Part shown: positions 22,274-31,651 of the stretch, piece by piece | Numbering within the stretch: the stretch's first letter is position 1 | How the letters are laid out: every line of letters begins with the position of its first letter | From: Acholoe squamosa | Lineage: Eukaryota; Annelida; Polychaeta; Phyllodocida; Polynoidae | Reading direction: 5' to 3' | DNA length: 64,000 nt | Assembly (NCBI GenBank): GCA_949317995.1 | Contig: OX439051.1 | Location: 37,885,250-37,949,249 of the forward strand | Notes under the pieces: generated by a model | Databases searched by the model: none | The model's input: only the letters and a program-made list of their open reading frames with translations | Told to the model about the DNA's origin: nothing | Translations under genes and position numbers: made by a program

Positions 22274-22474
22274 GACTATATACACCCATGTATATATATA
22301 TAATTAATATGTGCAGTGTTTGGATCTACTTTTCCTCCAGGGCGCGCATTGGTATGTATGACGTCATAGTAAACAGATAGCTCCTATAAAAGCTGCGGGA
22401 TCCAAATTAACCGTCAGTTGGCGTGTATCCTCGGAGCGGCACACACCACGCTGGGTGGTGCCGGAAATTTTAAC
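22269..22474 (+). repeat. A1 repeat
   Basis: 206 bp, repeated as A2 with one difference (CCCATG here, CCCGTG in A2). It contains TGACGTCA, TATAAAAG and TCAGT promoter-like motifs and ends with an inverted pair around CACCACGCTGGGTGGTG. Confidence 0.93.
22359..22418 (+). promoter_or_regulatory. Candidate promoter in A1: CRE, TATA box and initiator
   Basis: A perfect CRE palindrome TGACGTCA (22359-22366) is followed by TATAAAAG (22385-22392). TCAGT (22414-22418) has its A 31 bases after the first T of the TATA box, the classical spacing for RNA polymerase II. Transcription would start inside A1, about 105 bases before the Gag start codon. The same set is in A2 (26621-26680), which could fire into the flank. 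Confidence 0.65.
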
Positions 22475-22520
22475 GGTTTTATCCGTTTTTCCAAGTTAAT
22501 ACGGTGTTTAACCTATCATT

Positions 22521-23549
22521 ATGGGTAGGAAAGGAACAACTAGCGGCACACGTAGGTCCAAGACCAAGAAGTCGCCTAAAAAACCAGGGAATATTGCCAA
22601 CTCTAGGATATCGAGCAGTGTAGATTCCAATGGGGGTGGTCATGGATCATCTTCCCCAACCGCTACTGGGGGTTCATTGGATTTACCTGTTGACCAGACG
22701 TATATCGGGGAGCTGGAAGAGCGGACTACTCGTATGGAGCAGCAGCTCGAAAATATTCGGTCTTTATTGGAGAACCAGGCGGTTAATCGAACAAGTACTT
22801 CAGCAGCGACTGACGAGACTGAGACGGGTCGTGCACGTGGTGGTGTTGATAAACATTCCACAGTCAACATGGTAACCAAGCAACGGGGGCGGGGCCGGCA
22901 GCGCTTGCCTGACTACCGGGGTCTCCACGGCGACAGGGCAGGTCGTCGCCATCTTGGATCTTCGAGTAGGTCTTCTTCGTACCGTAGTGTTTCGACGGAT
23001 TCATCGAGTTCTATTGGATCTAATGCCTCAAGGAGTAATCGTCGACATGTAACAAAGCCTAGAGGTACGTTTGACCAGAAAAATTTCTTGAAAAAAGGTG
23101 AAAAAATGGACAGTATCGAGAAACTACTGATCGTTAACGTCAGAATGGTTAAGCAATTGTTAGAGGAGGGTGAAGACGTGTTCGATGTGGTTAAGCATAT
23201 TGAAGTTCTGGTAGAGAAATCTTCTACCAGGATATACACGTTGAAGGCTCTCGTAGCATACGATTCAGCGGTCAAGAATAGGGCTAATTTTGAAGGTGTT
23301 GTATCGTTTGGCGATGTTAAAAGTGAGGATATTTTGAGGCACCTGTCTTATGACGGAACGGTGCAAGCGCAGAAGGCGGGTGGGTCTAAACCTAAGTCTT
23401 TCAAATCAAAACAATCCAACCGAACCTGTTATGCTTTCAACAGAGCTGAGGGTTGCAGGGAGGACCCGTGCAGGTATCGTCATATTTGTGAGATTTGTAG
23501 CATGTCAAACCATGGTAAAGACAAATGTCAAAAGAACAAGAAAGACTAG
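22521..23549 (+). CDS. Gag-like nucleocapsid protein (ORF1) of the Ngaro-like element
   Basis: A 342-residue protein beginning at ATG 22521, the first good start after the A1 promoter. The N terminus is basic (Arg/Lys/Ser-rich, residues 1-35). Residues 58-90 are coiled-coil-like with Glu/Leu spacing. Residues 115-185 are Arg/Ser-rich. A helical block lies at about 195-285. The C terminus has a CX8CX4CX3H motif (C303, C312, C317, H321) directly followed by a CX2CX4HX4C knuckle (C323, C326, H331, C336). Paired zinc motifs at the Gag end are usual for nucleic-acid packaging in DIRS-group elements. The frame ends with TAG at 23547, and the same frame stays open into the RT, so stop readthrough could make a Gag-Pol protein. 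Function is inferred from motifs and position. Confidence 0.88.
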   Translation: MGRKGTTSGTRRSKTKKSPKKPGNIANSRISSSVDSNGGGHGSSSPTATGGSLDLPVDQTYIGELEERTTRMEQQLENIRSLLENQAVNRTSTSAATDETETGRARGGVDKHSTVNMVTKQRGRGRQRLPDYRGLHGDRAGRRHLGSSSRSSSYRSVSTDSSSSIGSNASRSNRRHVTKPRGTFDQKNFLKKGEKMDSIEKLLIVNVRMVKQLLEEGEDVFDVVKHIEVLVEKSSTRIYTLKALVAYDSAVKNRANFEGVVSFGDVKSEDILRHLSYDGTVQAQKAGGSKPKSFKSKQSNRTCYAFNRAEGCREDPCRYRHICEICSMSNHGKDKCQKNKKD

Positions 23550-23594
23550 GAAATTTCACTTAGGCAAGGTCCTGCATTAGATTCTGATATTTTG

Positions 23595-24959
23595 ATGCCT
23601 GATTTTAGTGTAGTATGTATGGTAGACCTTCCTGAGCCACCCGTTTCTATCATTCCGGGTGATAATGTTAATAATGATAATGGGAATATTTTTAATTCTT
23701 GTGATCTATCAAAGAATTTGTTTATTTCCCATAGCTGCCCAGTACAGGGTGAGGTTGAACCACTTTTTACGGTGGAATGTTTAAATAGGCCCAGCATCAG
23801 GGTCTATGACAGTTGTATTAACGGTATATGTATGTGTGAGCACTTCATTTATGGTAGGAGGGCTCAGATACTCCCGTGTCGACTTGCTAGTTTTCTTAGA
23901 CAGTCAGACCTTATTAATATCAATCAGATTGAGTCTGATTTTCTATGGTGTGGGTTTACCGAGGGTTTCAAAATAGTGGACCCAGGGTGTGATACAACAT
24001 ATGATTGTAAAAATTATAAGTCTATTTTAAAAGGTAGATTTTACAACGAGATGTGTGGTATTATTGTGGAGGAGTTGAACCAAGGCCTGGTTACAAAAAC
24101 TGAATCTAAACCCAAATGTATTCACTCCCTAGGGGGTGTGGAAAAATCTAATGGTAAGCTTCGTCCCATCACTGACTGCAGTATGCCTGCGGATATCTCT
24201 ATTAATAACTTTATGAATACAACGTCCAAAAGCTTCTCGTATAACTCTATTAGCACTGTTACCTGCCAACTTGATAGGAACGACTTTATGTGTGTAGTAG
24301 ATTTAAAATCTGCTTATAGAAGTATTAACGTTTATGGCCCACATGTAGGCTATCAAGGCTTCAGGTGGGATCTTGGTAATGGAGATGAGTTTTTTGAAAG
24401 TAACCGTTTGACATTTGGTCTAAAGTGTGCTCCATATATATTTAGTAGAATATCTGATTTTTTGACTATTATTGCAAAATTTTATGGTGTAGATAGGATA
24501 GTAAATTACCTGGATGATTTTATTATCATAGCCCATACTGAAGAGGATTGTTTACGTAAAAGGAACACCCTGATTGAATGTATGGAATATTTAGGGTTTG
24601 TGGTATCTAAAGAGAAGGTGACTGAGCCCAGCCAGGTGTGTACTTTTCTAGGTATAACTATTGATTCTACTGTTATGGAGTTGTCGCTCCCCCAGAGTAA
24701 GTTAGATAAAATGACTACAGCTATAGACGAGTGTTTGGGTAAGAAATTCGTATCTAAGAAGACATTGCAGAAGATTGGTGGTTTAATGTCCTTTTGTTCC
24801 CAGGTAGTACGTGGTGGTAGAACCTTCAGCAGGAGACTGTTCGATCTTTGTGCAAGGGCCAGGAATAGGGGTGTTATTAAACTTAATGAGGAAACCCAAA
24901 TGACCTGCTATGGTGGAGGGATTTCTGTAGAATTTTCAATTGCAAAAATATCATTTTGA
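23595..24959 (+). CDS. Reverse transcriptase (ORF2, first part)
   Basis: An RNA-directed DNA polymerase of the DIRS/Ngaro group. Numbering from the TTG codon at 23592, one codon before the first ATG, the RT motifs are in order: GKLRPITDCS near 197, the catalytic-Asp block VVDLKSAYRS with D237, FGLKCAP near 275, and YLDD at 306-309 with both aspartates. GFKIVDPG and NYKSIL upstream are also present in the second element at 32950-32750. The frame is identical to that of the Gag gene and is open from the TAG at 23547; 15 codons separate that stop from the ATG at 23595, so translation may start there or by readthrough. The RT frame runs into a stop at 24957, but the conserved connection to RNase H lies one base back in frame, so the polyprotein is interrupted here. 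Confidence 0.92.
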   Translation: MPDFSVVCMVDLPEPPVSIIPGDNVNNDNGNIFNSCDLSKNLFISHSCPVQGEVEPLFTVECLNRPSIRVYDSCINGICMCEHFIYGRRAQILPCRLASFLRQSDLININQIESDFLWCGFTEGFKIVDPGCDTTYDCKNYKSILKGRFYNEMCGIIVEELNQGLVTKTESKPKCIHSLGGVEKSNGKLRPITDCSMPADISINNFMNTTSKSFSYNSISTVTCQLDRNDFMCVVDLKSAYRSINVYGPHVGYQGFRWDLGNGDEFFESNRLTFGLKCAPYIFSRISDFLTIIAKFYGVDRIVNYLDDFIIIAHTEEDCLRKRNTLIECMEYLGFVVSKEKVTEPSQVCTFLGITIDSTVMELSLPQSKLDKMTTAIDECLGKKFVSKKTLQKIGGLMSFCSQVVRGGRTFSRRLFDLCARARNRGVIKLNEETQMTCYGGGISVEFSIAKISF

Positions 24960-25513
24960 ATGATAACGAATGTACCCCTATGTATTCTGATTCGTCTATA
25001 CGGGGTTTTGGAGCCTGGTTTGATAAGGATTATTTGTATGGTACCTGGGTTGATTCTAACCCTATGTTGGACTGTGTGGGTCATTTTGTTCAGGCCCCAA
25101 AAATTGATAATCTGAAAGTTCATCATAGGAATATTAATGTGTACGAGCTCTACCCGGTTATGGTAGGTCTTAAACGCTGGGTGAAGAAGTTCTCCAACAC
25201 TAGAGTTCATTGTATTACTGACAACATGCAGGTCTTGGCCATGTTGAACACTGGTAGATCCAGGAATAAATTGTGTATGTCCTGGTTGAGAGAAATCTTT
25301 TGGCTATGTTTTATACATAATATTGAAATATATGCGACATATATTAAATCTGAGGAGAATGTTTTAGCAGACCATTTATCTAGACTAGATTACAAAGGTG
25401 TTCCTCTGAAATGTAAAAATGTGTTAACTTGTTATAACATGTGTTGCTATGCTTCCAGATCTGAGGGAGCTGGAGCGGAGAAGGAGAAGGTTTTTGTACA
25501 GGGGCGTGGCTGA
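24890..25513 (+). CDS. RNase H domain (ORF2, second part, -1 frame)
   Basis: The frame opens after a stop at 24887-24889 and has no ATG at its beginning. Its first residues include DLLWWRDF, a conserved motif that normally follows RT in DIRS-group polyproteins. The RNase H catalytic set is complete: D in YSDSSIRGFGAW, E in NVYELYP, D in CITDNMQVLAML, D in ENVLADHLSRL. It would degrade the RNA strand during cDNA synthesis. It overlaps the RT frame by 67 bases and the recombinase frame by 65 bases. The frame change lies between 24890 and 24901. I see no canonical slippery heptamer in phase there, so a one-base mutation is the simpler explanation, but a programmed shift is not excluded in such a young copy. 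Confidence 0.88.
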   Translation, partial: GNPNDLLWWRDFCRIFNCKNIILNDNECTPMYSDSSIRGFGAWFDKDYLYGTWVDSNPMLDCVGHFVQAPKIDNLKVHHRNINVYELYPVMVGLKRWVKKFSNTRVHCITDNMQVLAMLNTGRSRNKLCMSWLREIFWLCFIHNIEIYATYIKSEENVLADHLSRLDYKGVPLKCKNVLTCYNMCCYASRSEGAGAEKEKVFVQGRG

Positions 25514-26357
25514 GTCCACACGTAAGCTTCGCAAACACCAGTTTGGCAGGTACAAAAAATTTTGTAAAACTTTTAATTTTAATCCCCTACCGTGTTCTCC
25601 TTCTCAAGCTTCGTTGTATAGTGTATATTTATCAGATAAAATGAAACCTGTATCTGTTCGGAACTATTTGTCCGCGTTATGGTATTATCAGAAATTAAAA
25701 GGTTATTCTGATTATAGTAGTAATTTTATTGTAAAAAAGACACTGGATGGTATTGAACGTAATTATAAATGTTCTTCTATTAAAACTAATCATTTGACTC
25801 CAGGTGATATGCTGAAGATCAAATCTAAGTTGAATTTGTCTGTGTATGAGGATGTAGTCTTCTGGTCAGCTATCCTTTTGTGTTACCGAGGTGTGTTTAG
25901 AGTGGGTCATGTAGTGGACTCCCCTCATAGCTTTAAATCCAGAGATATCTCTTTATCTGTTGATTGCATTCGCATTGATGTTAGATCTTCTAAAACTGAC
26001 CAGTATGGTAGGAAACCTTATGTGGTATATTTGAAGAGGAATGATTATTCTGGTCTATGTCCAGCTAGGTATTTGAAAATTTGTAAAAAATCTAACAGTG
26101 GATCATTGTTCACTATAGGTAACAAACCTTTGACTTATAACTATGTTAATACCAGGTTGAAGTCCATTTCTATAGACTGTGGTATTCCCTACAGAGTTTC
26201 GACTCATTCACTCCGACATGGTGGAGCAACTTTGTTAAAAAATTCTGGTTTAAAGGTCGATGATATTAAAAAGAGGGCAAATTGGAAATCTAATGTTGTG
26301 TATAATTATTTACATGATTCTAAACAGGACTTATTAGCTCTAGATGTGATGTTATAG
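25449..26357 (+). CDS. Tyrosine recombinase (ORF3) of the Ngaro-like element
   Basis: A 302-residue integrase of the phage-type tyrosine recombinase family, which inserts the circular cDNA in place of a DDE integrase. An N-terminal helical core-binding region spans about residues 1-125 (SVRNYLSALWYYQKL). The catalytic part holds R151 (FRVGH), H253-S-L-R256 (THSLRHGGATL), W in RANWKS and Y287 in NYLH as the likely nucleophile. All key residues are present and the frame is uninterrupted. The start ATG overlaps the RNase H frame by 65 bases. The stop at 26357 is 36 bases before B1. Confidence 0.93.
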   Translation: MLPDLRELERRRRRFLYRGVAESTRKLRKHQFGRYKKFCKTFNFNPLPCSPSQASLYSVYLSDKMKPVSVRNYLSALWYYQKLKGYSDYSSNFIVKKTLDGIERNYKCSSIKTNHLTPGDMLKIKSKLNLSVYEDVVFWSAILLCYRGVFRVGHVVDSPHSFKSRDISLSVDCIRIDVRSSKTDQYGRKPYVVYLKRNDYSGLCPARYLKICKKSNSGSLFTIGNKPLTYNYVNTRLKSISIDCGIPYRVSTHSLRHGGATLLKNSGLKVDDIKKRANWKSNVVYNYLHDSKQDLLALDVML

Positions 26358-26393
26358 TGTGGAATGGTGTATCCATTGTGTTTGGCAGTTTTT

Positions 26394-26533
26394 GGCATGT
26401 ACAGAATTGATATTGACTAAGTCAATTCTCACCAAACCCACTGTCTCCTTCCTTATTCCACTTGTGATATTGATATAATATTTATTATAATATTGTTATT
26501 ATTATTATATACCCAACGAGCATATTAACTTAT
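26394..26533 (+). repeat. B1 repeat
   Basis: 140 bp, identical to B2. It has a short palindrome ATTGACTAAGTCAAT near its start and ends TAACTTAT, merging with the first bases (TAT) of A2. Confidence 0.93.
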
Positions 26534-26736
26534 GGGACTATATACACCCGTGTATATATATATAATTAATATGTGCAGTGTTTGGATCTACTTTTCCTCC
26601 AGGGCGCGCATTGGTATGTATGACGTCATAGTAAACAGATAGCTCCTATAAAAGCTGCGGGATCCAAATTAACCGTCAGTTGGCGTGTATCCTCGGAGCG
26701 GCACACACCACGCTGGGTGGTGCCGGAAATTTTAAC
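26531..26736 (+). repeat. A2 repeat
   Basis: 206 bp, one base different from A1, including the CRE, TATA and initiator motifs. The B1-A2 joint reproduces the B2-A1 joint of a hypothetical circle. Confidence 0.93.
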
Positions 26737-26842
26737 TTTTAATCTTATCTTGTGTATATTGTATTTACATTGTTATTGTATCTATTATTGTATTTATATT
26801 GTTATATTGTTAATGTATTGTATTTTAAATTATTGTCTTATT

Positions 26843-26848
26843 AATAAA
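26843..26848 (+). terminator. Poly(A) signal of the Ngaro-like element
   Basis: AATAAA stands directly before B2. A transcript starting in A1 and cut about 20 bases further on would contain complete B1 and A2 but only pieces of A1 and B2, which is the expected template form for this element class. Confidence 0.65.
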
Positions 26849-26988
26849 GGCATGTACAGAATTGATATTGACTAAGTCAATTCTCACCAAACCCACTGTC
26901 TCCTTCCTTATTCCACTTGTGATATTGATATAATATTTATTATAATATTGTTATTATTATTATATACCCAACGAGCATATTAACTTAT
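26849..26988 (+). repeat. B2 repeat
   Basis: 140 bp identical to B1. It ends in the TA tract that continues to 27013. Confidence 0.93.
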
Positions 26989-27013
26989 ATATATATATAT
27001 ATATATATATATA
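26986..27013. repeat. (TA)n microsatellite at the right end of the element
   Basis: Alternating TA run continuing from the end of B2, then unique sequence CTAGCAGCC. Confidence 0.85.
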
Positions 27014-30000
27014 CTAGCAGCCAATGAGATCGCTATGTGAGCAGAGGCTGCAATGACAGAATTATGTCAAAAATATGATTTATTGGAAAGAACATTTCAG
27101 TATGACACTTCAAGATACTGTTTTAGTATACATTTCATACACAATACACTTTATAATGTACATTAACAAAAACATTTTGGTTTTTAACAGTCTTGACAAG
27201 TTGTCTTTTCTCTCGTTATAGGATTATTTGTCTCTTCAATGACAGTAATAACAGTCTTAATAGGCTAGTTCGAGGAACACCCTAAAGGAATTTACACATC
27301 AGGATCTCTCCTTGTTGTGACATGCTAATGCCAAGGCTATTAAGATCAAACAGCTTTTAGTATAAAAATATTACACAATTGGAATTCCCAAATATGTAGG
27401 GATAAAAGAAATTGAGACTTTATAATTAGATACATAGAAACCAGTGTTTTGTTGGCAAACAGAAGGGGGAATACTGGCAGATAAGATAAAGGACAGGTAG
27501 TTGTAGAGAAGCGAAGAGATCATTATGATGACACCTTGATACACTGACTTTTACTAATCAGCAGTACACAAACACAAAATATCATAATAACATGACCATT
27601 AGTTATTAAGCTTTTACATATTAATGTATTGTACCTAAATCAGCAGCTAGCTGTGCAATATGTTGCAAGGAGTTTTGGTTGTTCAGAAGCAAGAATCAAC
27701 CTTGGATAAAGCCAAAAGGGGTCAAGATGTATACATATACACACCAAATAGGTTCCAATTTCATGTACATTGCATTATAACCACTTGTTTTGGGGATATA
27801 TTGCCTCATTTTGGTAGAAGGGCAGTCATCTTAAAAAGACAGCCAAATTTCCATGTTTACTTCCTTGACTACTGGATCATTTAGAGCATCCAACCACGAT
27901 TTATGGTGAGTAAGAGTGCATCTAAATATCAGGATTATCCATTATCATAAGATTAAAGTGTGGGTAATTTAATATTATAACCAAATGTAGGCTACATAGT
28001 AAATGGAAGTCATGGCTTGCCCTCAGTGCAGTCATAACAGGATTTCTTGGAAACAAGATGGCTGAGGACTTTGTAGAGTGTAGAGTGAACACTGCTGCCA
28101 CATATCAGAAACTCAAATGCAAGATGTCATTGAAGATCCACTTTCTGCATCCTGCCCCCCCCCCCATCGTTTTAAAAAAAAAACCTGTGGCTTGGTAAAT
28201 AAGAGTATCACCCCAGAATCAGCCTCAGGATCTTCCATATTTGATGAGGAAGCTTGGCTGAAAATTTTTTTTTGGTTGGCTCTGTCGGCCCTTTCATGAA
28301 TCAACTCACCATGCAAACTGCCCCTCCCCGATCCCTGACAGAACACTCTTACACAGCTATTTTACCTCATTATGCACAGTTAAGCAAGCAGTGATAGGGA
28401 TAGGCTATTAAACAAAACAATGCTTCCCTAACTACTTCCACAGCATACAAAGATAGTACTGAAGTAATAGGTTCACTGTATGGGAAGGGTACTTTATGTA
28501 GCCCTACTATCTAAAAGTCAGATCAAGCAGCTAGTCATGATATGTCAACCTGACATGAATTGTTCTTATAAACCCCTTACCCAATATGCTGATACAGGTT
28601 TAGTGATCTATCGGAACCCACATCTCTTGTACTTTTCACAGTTGTGATAATCAGACACAGGTAATTGCTTTGTGATGTACCTCATGGTACCTCATGGTGT
28701 CTTAGGGTAGTGTTGCTTGATATTGCCTACAGACCCAGTGATAAAACAAGTATGCAGACCTTAGGAGGCAGTCAGGTGGACTTTCCTATAGGCCCTAATA
28801 GGGTCTCTCGATAGGATCTTTCCATTGAGAATCAATTATATCTATATCTGGGTGGGATATCTCTGTTCCTCATGTGAATTATTGACCCCTGATATGTGCC
28901 ATACTATCTTTACACTATGACCTCTACCACCAAGTCCAATCTCCTGTATTGGAGGTTTCTCATATGACCTCAAACTTCAGGGGTGCAGTCATTTTTAAAG
29001 TCATACTCTGTTACAATCTAGGCAGGACACCTTTCCTTGCATATATCTAATCTATCCTTCCTATTGTTCTTTATTAGACCATTTCAGTTTCTTTTCACAA
29101 ACTGCTGGTTGCTTTATATGGAGGCTAGTTATCGTGGAAAATACTCTTATGGTCCATTTGTGGGGTAGATTTAGAGAGTACTATGCTATATCAGGAGGTT
29201 ATTGTCAATATTCTATATAGTTATCTACAGGATACACTGAAAAAGGTTAACTTAATCACACATTGACCTTTACTGTAAATTTATGTAATTATTGTAAGCA
29301 CACAGCAAATGTTATTGTAAAGCTACAGTTTACTTGTACTACTCACGGTGTATGATGGCACATCTGGTCATAACGCTCAATAACTTTGATCAATAGCTAG
29401 AGATGCCCTGACAAGGTAGGTGAAGGTTGTCGAAATGGCTAAAATTTCAAACCTCACTCCAGAAACTATGTTATAATGTCACTTCATGTATTTAAATATT
29501 CTGAGAGATCAGGAATAAACTGTTTCAGTTTCAGTGATCATAATTAGTATCACCCAAATTAGCATCTTACTACAGCATACTGATGCAGTTTACTTATACT
29601 ATGGGCTGATAATCTCCCATACGGCTCTTTTTGCCTATATCATAATGTCTATGGGTCATTCACATCATGCTGAGGCAGCACTCTATTCACTAGTCTATGT
29701 GAGAGGGAGGGGATATAGAGTCAGATTAGACAGCAACACATCAGGTGGCATGAATAACCCCATTGCACACTAATGCCTGATAGAGTAATGGATCACTCAA
29801 AAAAACTTGTTATCAATTCACAGATTTCTTCATGCTTTTACTTGTGATAACAATAGATAACACTAGTCTGAATCTAACACAATAAATTTCTTTCTTAACT
29901 ATATGTCTGTGTTGTAAGCATGATATTATGTGAACAAATACGCCCCACAGAGAAAATAGTAGTTATATTCATAAATGCACCACAGCTGAATTACTCCTGC

Positions 30001-30309
30001 TCCTCTTAGTTGTCAACTAGCACATTTAGCTTTGCTTTTGTTCCAATGATGGTTCTTCTCTGAAACGGCTCCGGAGGAATATGTGAGATTGTAGGAGTGG
30101 ATGGCAGCGAGATGATGAAAGGACTCACAATGTCTTATACACATATAGAAACTGTCTAGAAGAAGCTGAGTGGCATGGTTCTGGCCATTTATCTCTAATT
30201 ATCTACTTTTCCATCCACCTAAGGTTCGAAAGGGATTCTAATTGTCTTTCATAGGAAACCATATGGTAATGTTGGAAACCCCTACTGTTCAATGATAAAT
30301 TAAAACATC

Positions 30310-30313
<4 letters not shown>
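27014..30313. other. Copy A backbone, no gene seen
   Basis: 27150-27325 and 28258-29900 align with copy B (39430-39605, 45930-47030). The part between them (27330-28257) is private to copy A or too diverged. Short open frames, including 27660-27884, have no recognised motif. Confidence 0.5.

Positions 30314-30363
<50 letters not shown>
30314..30363. repeat. (TA)n microsatellite beside the second YR retroelement
   Basis: An alternating AT run. The downstream, 3'-side region of the minus-strand YR retroelement begins right next to it. Confidence 0.85.
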
Positions 30364-30366
<3 letters not shown>

Positions 30367-30605
30367 CCTTCCGAGGGCTAGGGTGTGACTTGAATCTGAG
30401 ATTATATCTGCATTGACTCGTTGAAGCTGAAGTCAAAAGGCCAAAAGATCACCCAAGGGTGATCTATTTGGACCATTGACTCGTCGAAGCTCTGGGAAGG
30501 ATGAACAAGTCTCTAACTGCCGTTTAGCCGACCGTCACAGAGTAACCCGGCATACCCAGAAACTTTAACGAGTCCAAGTCAATAGCACATACAAGCTCAA
30601 AAAGT
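30364..30605 (-). other. Probable 3' flank of the second YR retroelement
   Basis: Non-coding, GC-richer than the surroundings. It has the hairpin GATCACCCAAGGGTGATC at 30447-30464 and two copies of TTGACTCGT(T/C)GAAGCT. By position it may be the untranslated end or a terminal repeat of the minus-strand element, but no matching repeat was found on the other side. Confidence 0.4.
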
Positions 30606-31475
30606 TCACTTCAATAATGCGGACGATATAACATTGTCAAATTTGATTCTTGTAACCATAGGCTTTGCTAGGTATATGAGCGCTGTCAATCCTGCCCAAT
30701 CCCCTGCCTGCCGAATATCCTCCAATGGAATGCCTGACTCATGTAAGAAAACTGCACCCGCTCTTCGTAAACTATGCACTCCGGCCCTTTCAGGGTTCAC
30801 CCGAATGCTTTTCATTAGTCCCTTTAGGTATTTGAGCAGGACCGAGTAACTGAGGGGAACTTCTTGTCCTCCTTTATGAATAACAAATAATGGTGAGTCT
30901 GGTGAAGCAGGAACATCAATCATATGCTTTTGAATCAATGAGGTCACACAGAATGGTGAACCCCGGGTGTAGGTTATAGGAACTAGATGCACTCTCTGCT
31001 CAAATTGGATTGTTTTCGAGCTACTAGTCTCAAGCATCATGCCCCATGGGTGAAAGGTGACTGATTTCCTTTTCAGGAAGTGGCCTGACAAGTCAGAAAT
31101 TGAATTAGGCACCAAGTTACTTTTCCTCAACAAGGAGCGAAAGCTCAGAACTATGCAATCCCACATAACACAATGGTTACTGTTTGATAAATCCACCGAC
31201 CTGAACATGTCACATAAGTTAGCAAATGTGACATGTACTGGGAATAGGGACCTAAAAGCACCGTGCACTAAGAGCCTTTTTTGCAGATCCTTTCACAAAT
31301 GTTAATGTCACCTAATAGGGACTGGATCGCCCAATATTCTGCGCAAACTGCACCGAAAGCAAAGTCTTGGCGAATCCAGCCCACCTCATAGCCAAAGTAG
31401 CAGTTTAAGCTAATTACACAGCTCACATAATTATCCATAGAGCTGTAGCTCAGACAGTTAGAAATATACATAATA
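30606..31475 (-). pseudogene. Tyrosine recombinase pseudogene of the second YR retroelement
   Basis: The N-terminal core-binding part is readable at 31471-31300 (SMDNYVSCVISLN, SLLGDINI). The catalytic part is at 31230-30606 with SFRSLLRKSN, VHSLRRAGAVFLH (H..R), GDWAGLTALIYL and a terminal Tyr. Between them lies a 70-bp micro-MITE (31227-31296) that breaks the frame, so the apparent start Met of the catalytic frame is an artefact of the insertion. The sequence differs clearly from the intact recombinase at 25449-26357, so it is another family. Confidence 0.8.
31227..31296 (-). mobile_element. 70-bp micro-MITE, copy m2, inside the recombinase pseudogene
   Basis: It starts TGTGACATGTACTGGG and ends TTTCACA, with GTGCACTAAGAGCC and TTTTGCAGATC inside, matching the modules at 16361, 43412 and 43590. 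It interrupts the relic recombinase between its two domains. Confidence 0.7.
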
Positions 31476-31651
31476 ATTATAACGAGTCATACTTAGCACA
31501 TCTGTAGGGAGAACTTTCACTCCAAGTCAAGTGCAGAACACAATACAGTGTTTCCACTGCGATGACTTTGTGCGCCAGGTTGATGGGGACCAAACGAAGA
31601 CTCTGGCCTCTGCTGCTAGCCTATGTAACTTCATTCACCGTTTGGAAACCA

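Larger units (their letters stand above)
22269..26988 (+). mobile_element. Ngaro/PAT-type tyrosine-recombinase retrotransposon, near complete
   Basis: The order is A1 (22269-22474), coding region, B1 (26394-26533), A2 (26531-26736), spacer, B2 (26849-26988). This split-direct-repeat layout is the hallmark of the Ngaro and PAT branches of DIRS-like elements, and the B1-A2 junction equals the joint that a circle (B2 to A1) would have. Coding: Gag-like 22521-23549, RT 23595-24959, RNase H 24890-25513, YR 25449-26357. A1 and A2 differ at one base and B1 and B2 are identical, so the insertion is young. No flanking duplication can be seen because both sides are TA repeats. The absence of an obvious methyltransferase-like domain argues against the DIRS1 branch. 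Subfamily is inferred from repeat structure only. Confidence 0.92.
9888..29900. repeat. Paralogous segment, copy A (heavily interrupted)
   Basis: Blocks of this region recur in the same order at copy B (34127-47030) and partly at copy C (54624-57740). Landmarks: 9888-10210 matches C 54624-54825 plus 55950-56085. 10232-10415 matches B 34345-34522 and C 56578-56772. 15510-16960 matches B 36460-38735 and C 57110-57740. 20525-20790 and 27150-27325 match B 39186-39605. 28258-29900 matches B 45930-47030. The uninterrupted backbone is non-coding as far as I can tell. Copy A has been lengthened by the insertions annotated separately, including the whole Ngaro-like element. Either an ancestral segmental duplication or a very large non-coding mobile unit would fit. 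Confidence 0.75.

Noticed and set aside
22630-23275. Additional open frames overlapping the Gag gene on both strands
   Set aside because: Shadows in other frames of the recognised Gag-like gene.
24886-24902. Canonical -1 frameshift heptamer between RT and RNase H
   Set aside because: Neither AAACCCA nor CCCAAAT is in the phase required for tandem slippage, so no programmed site is claimed.
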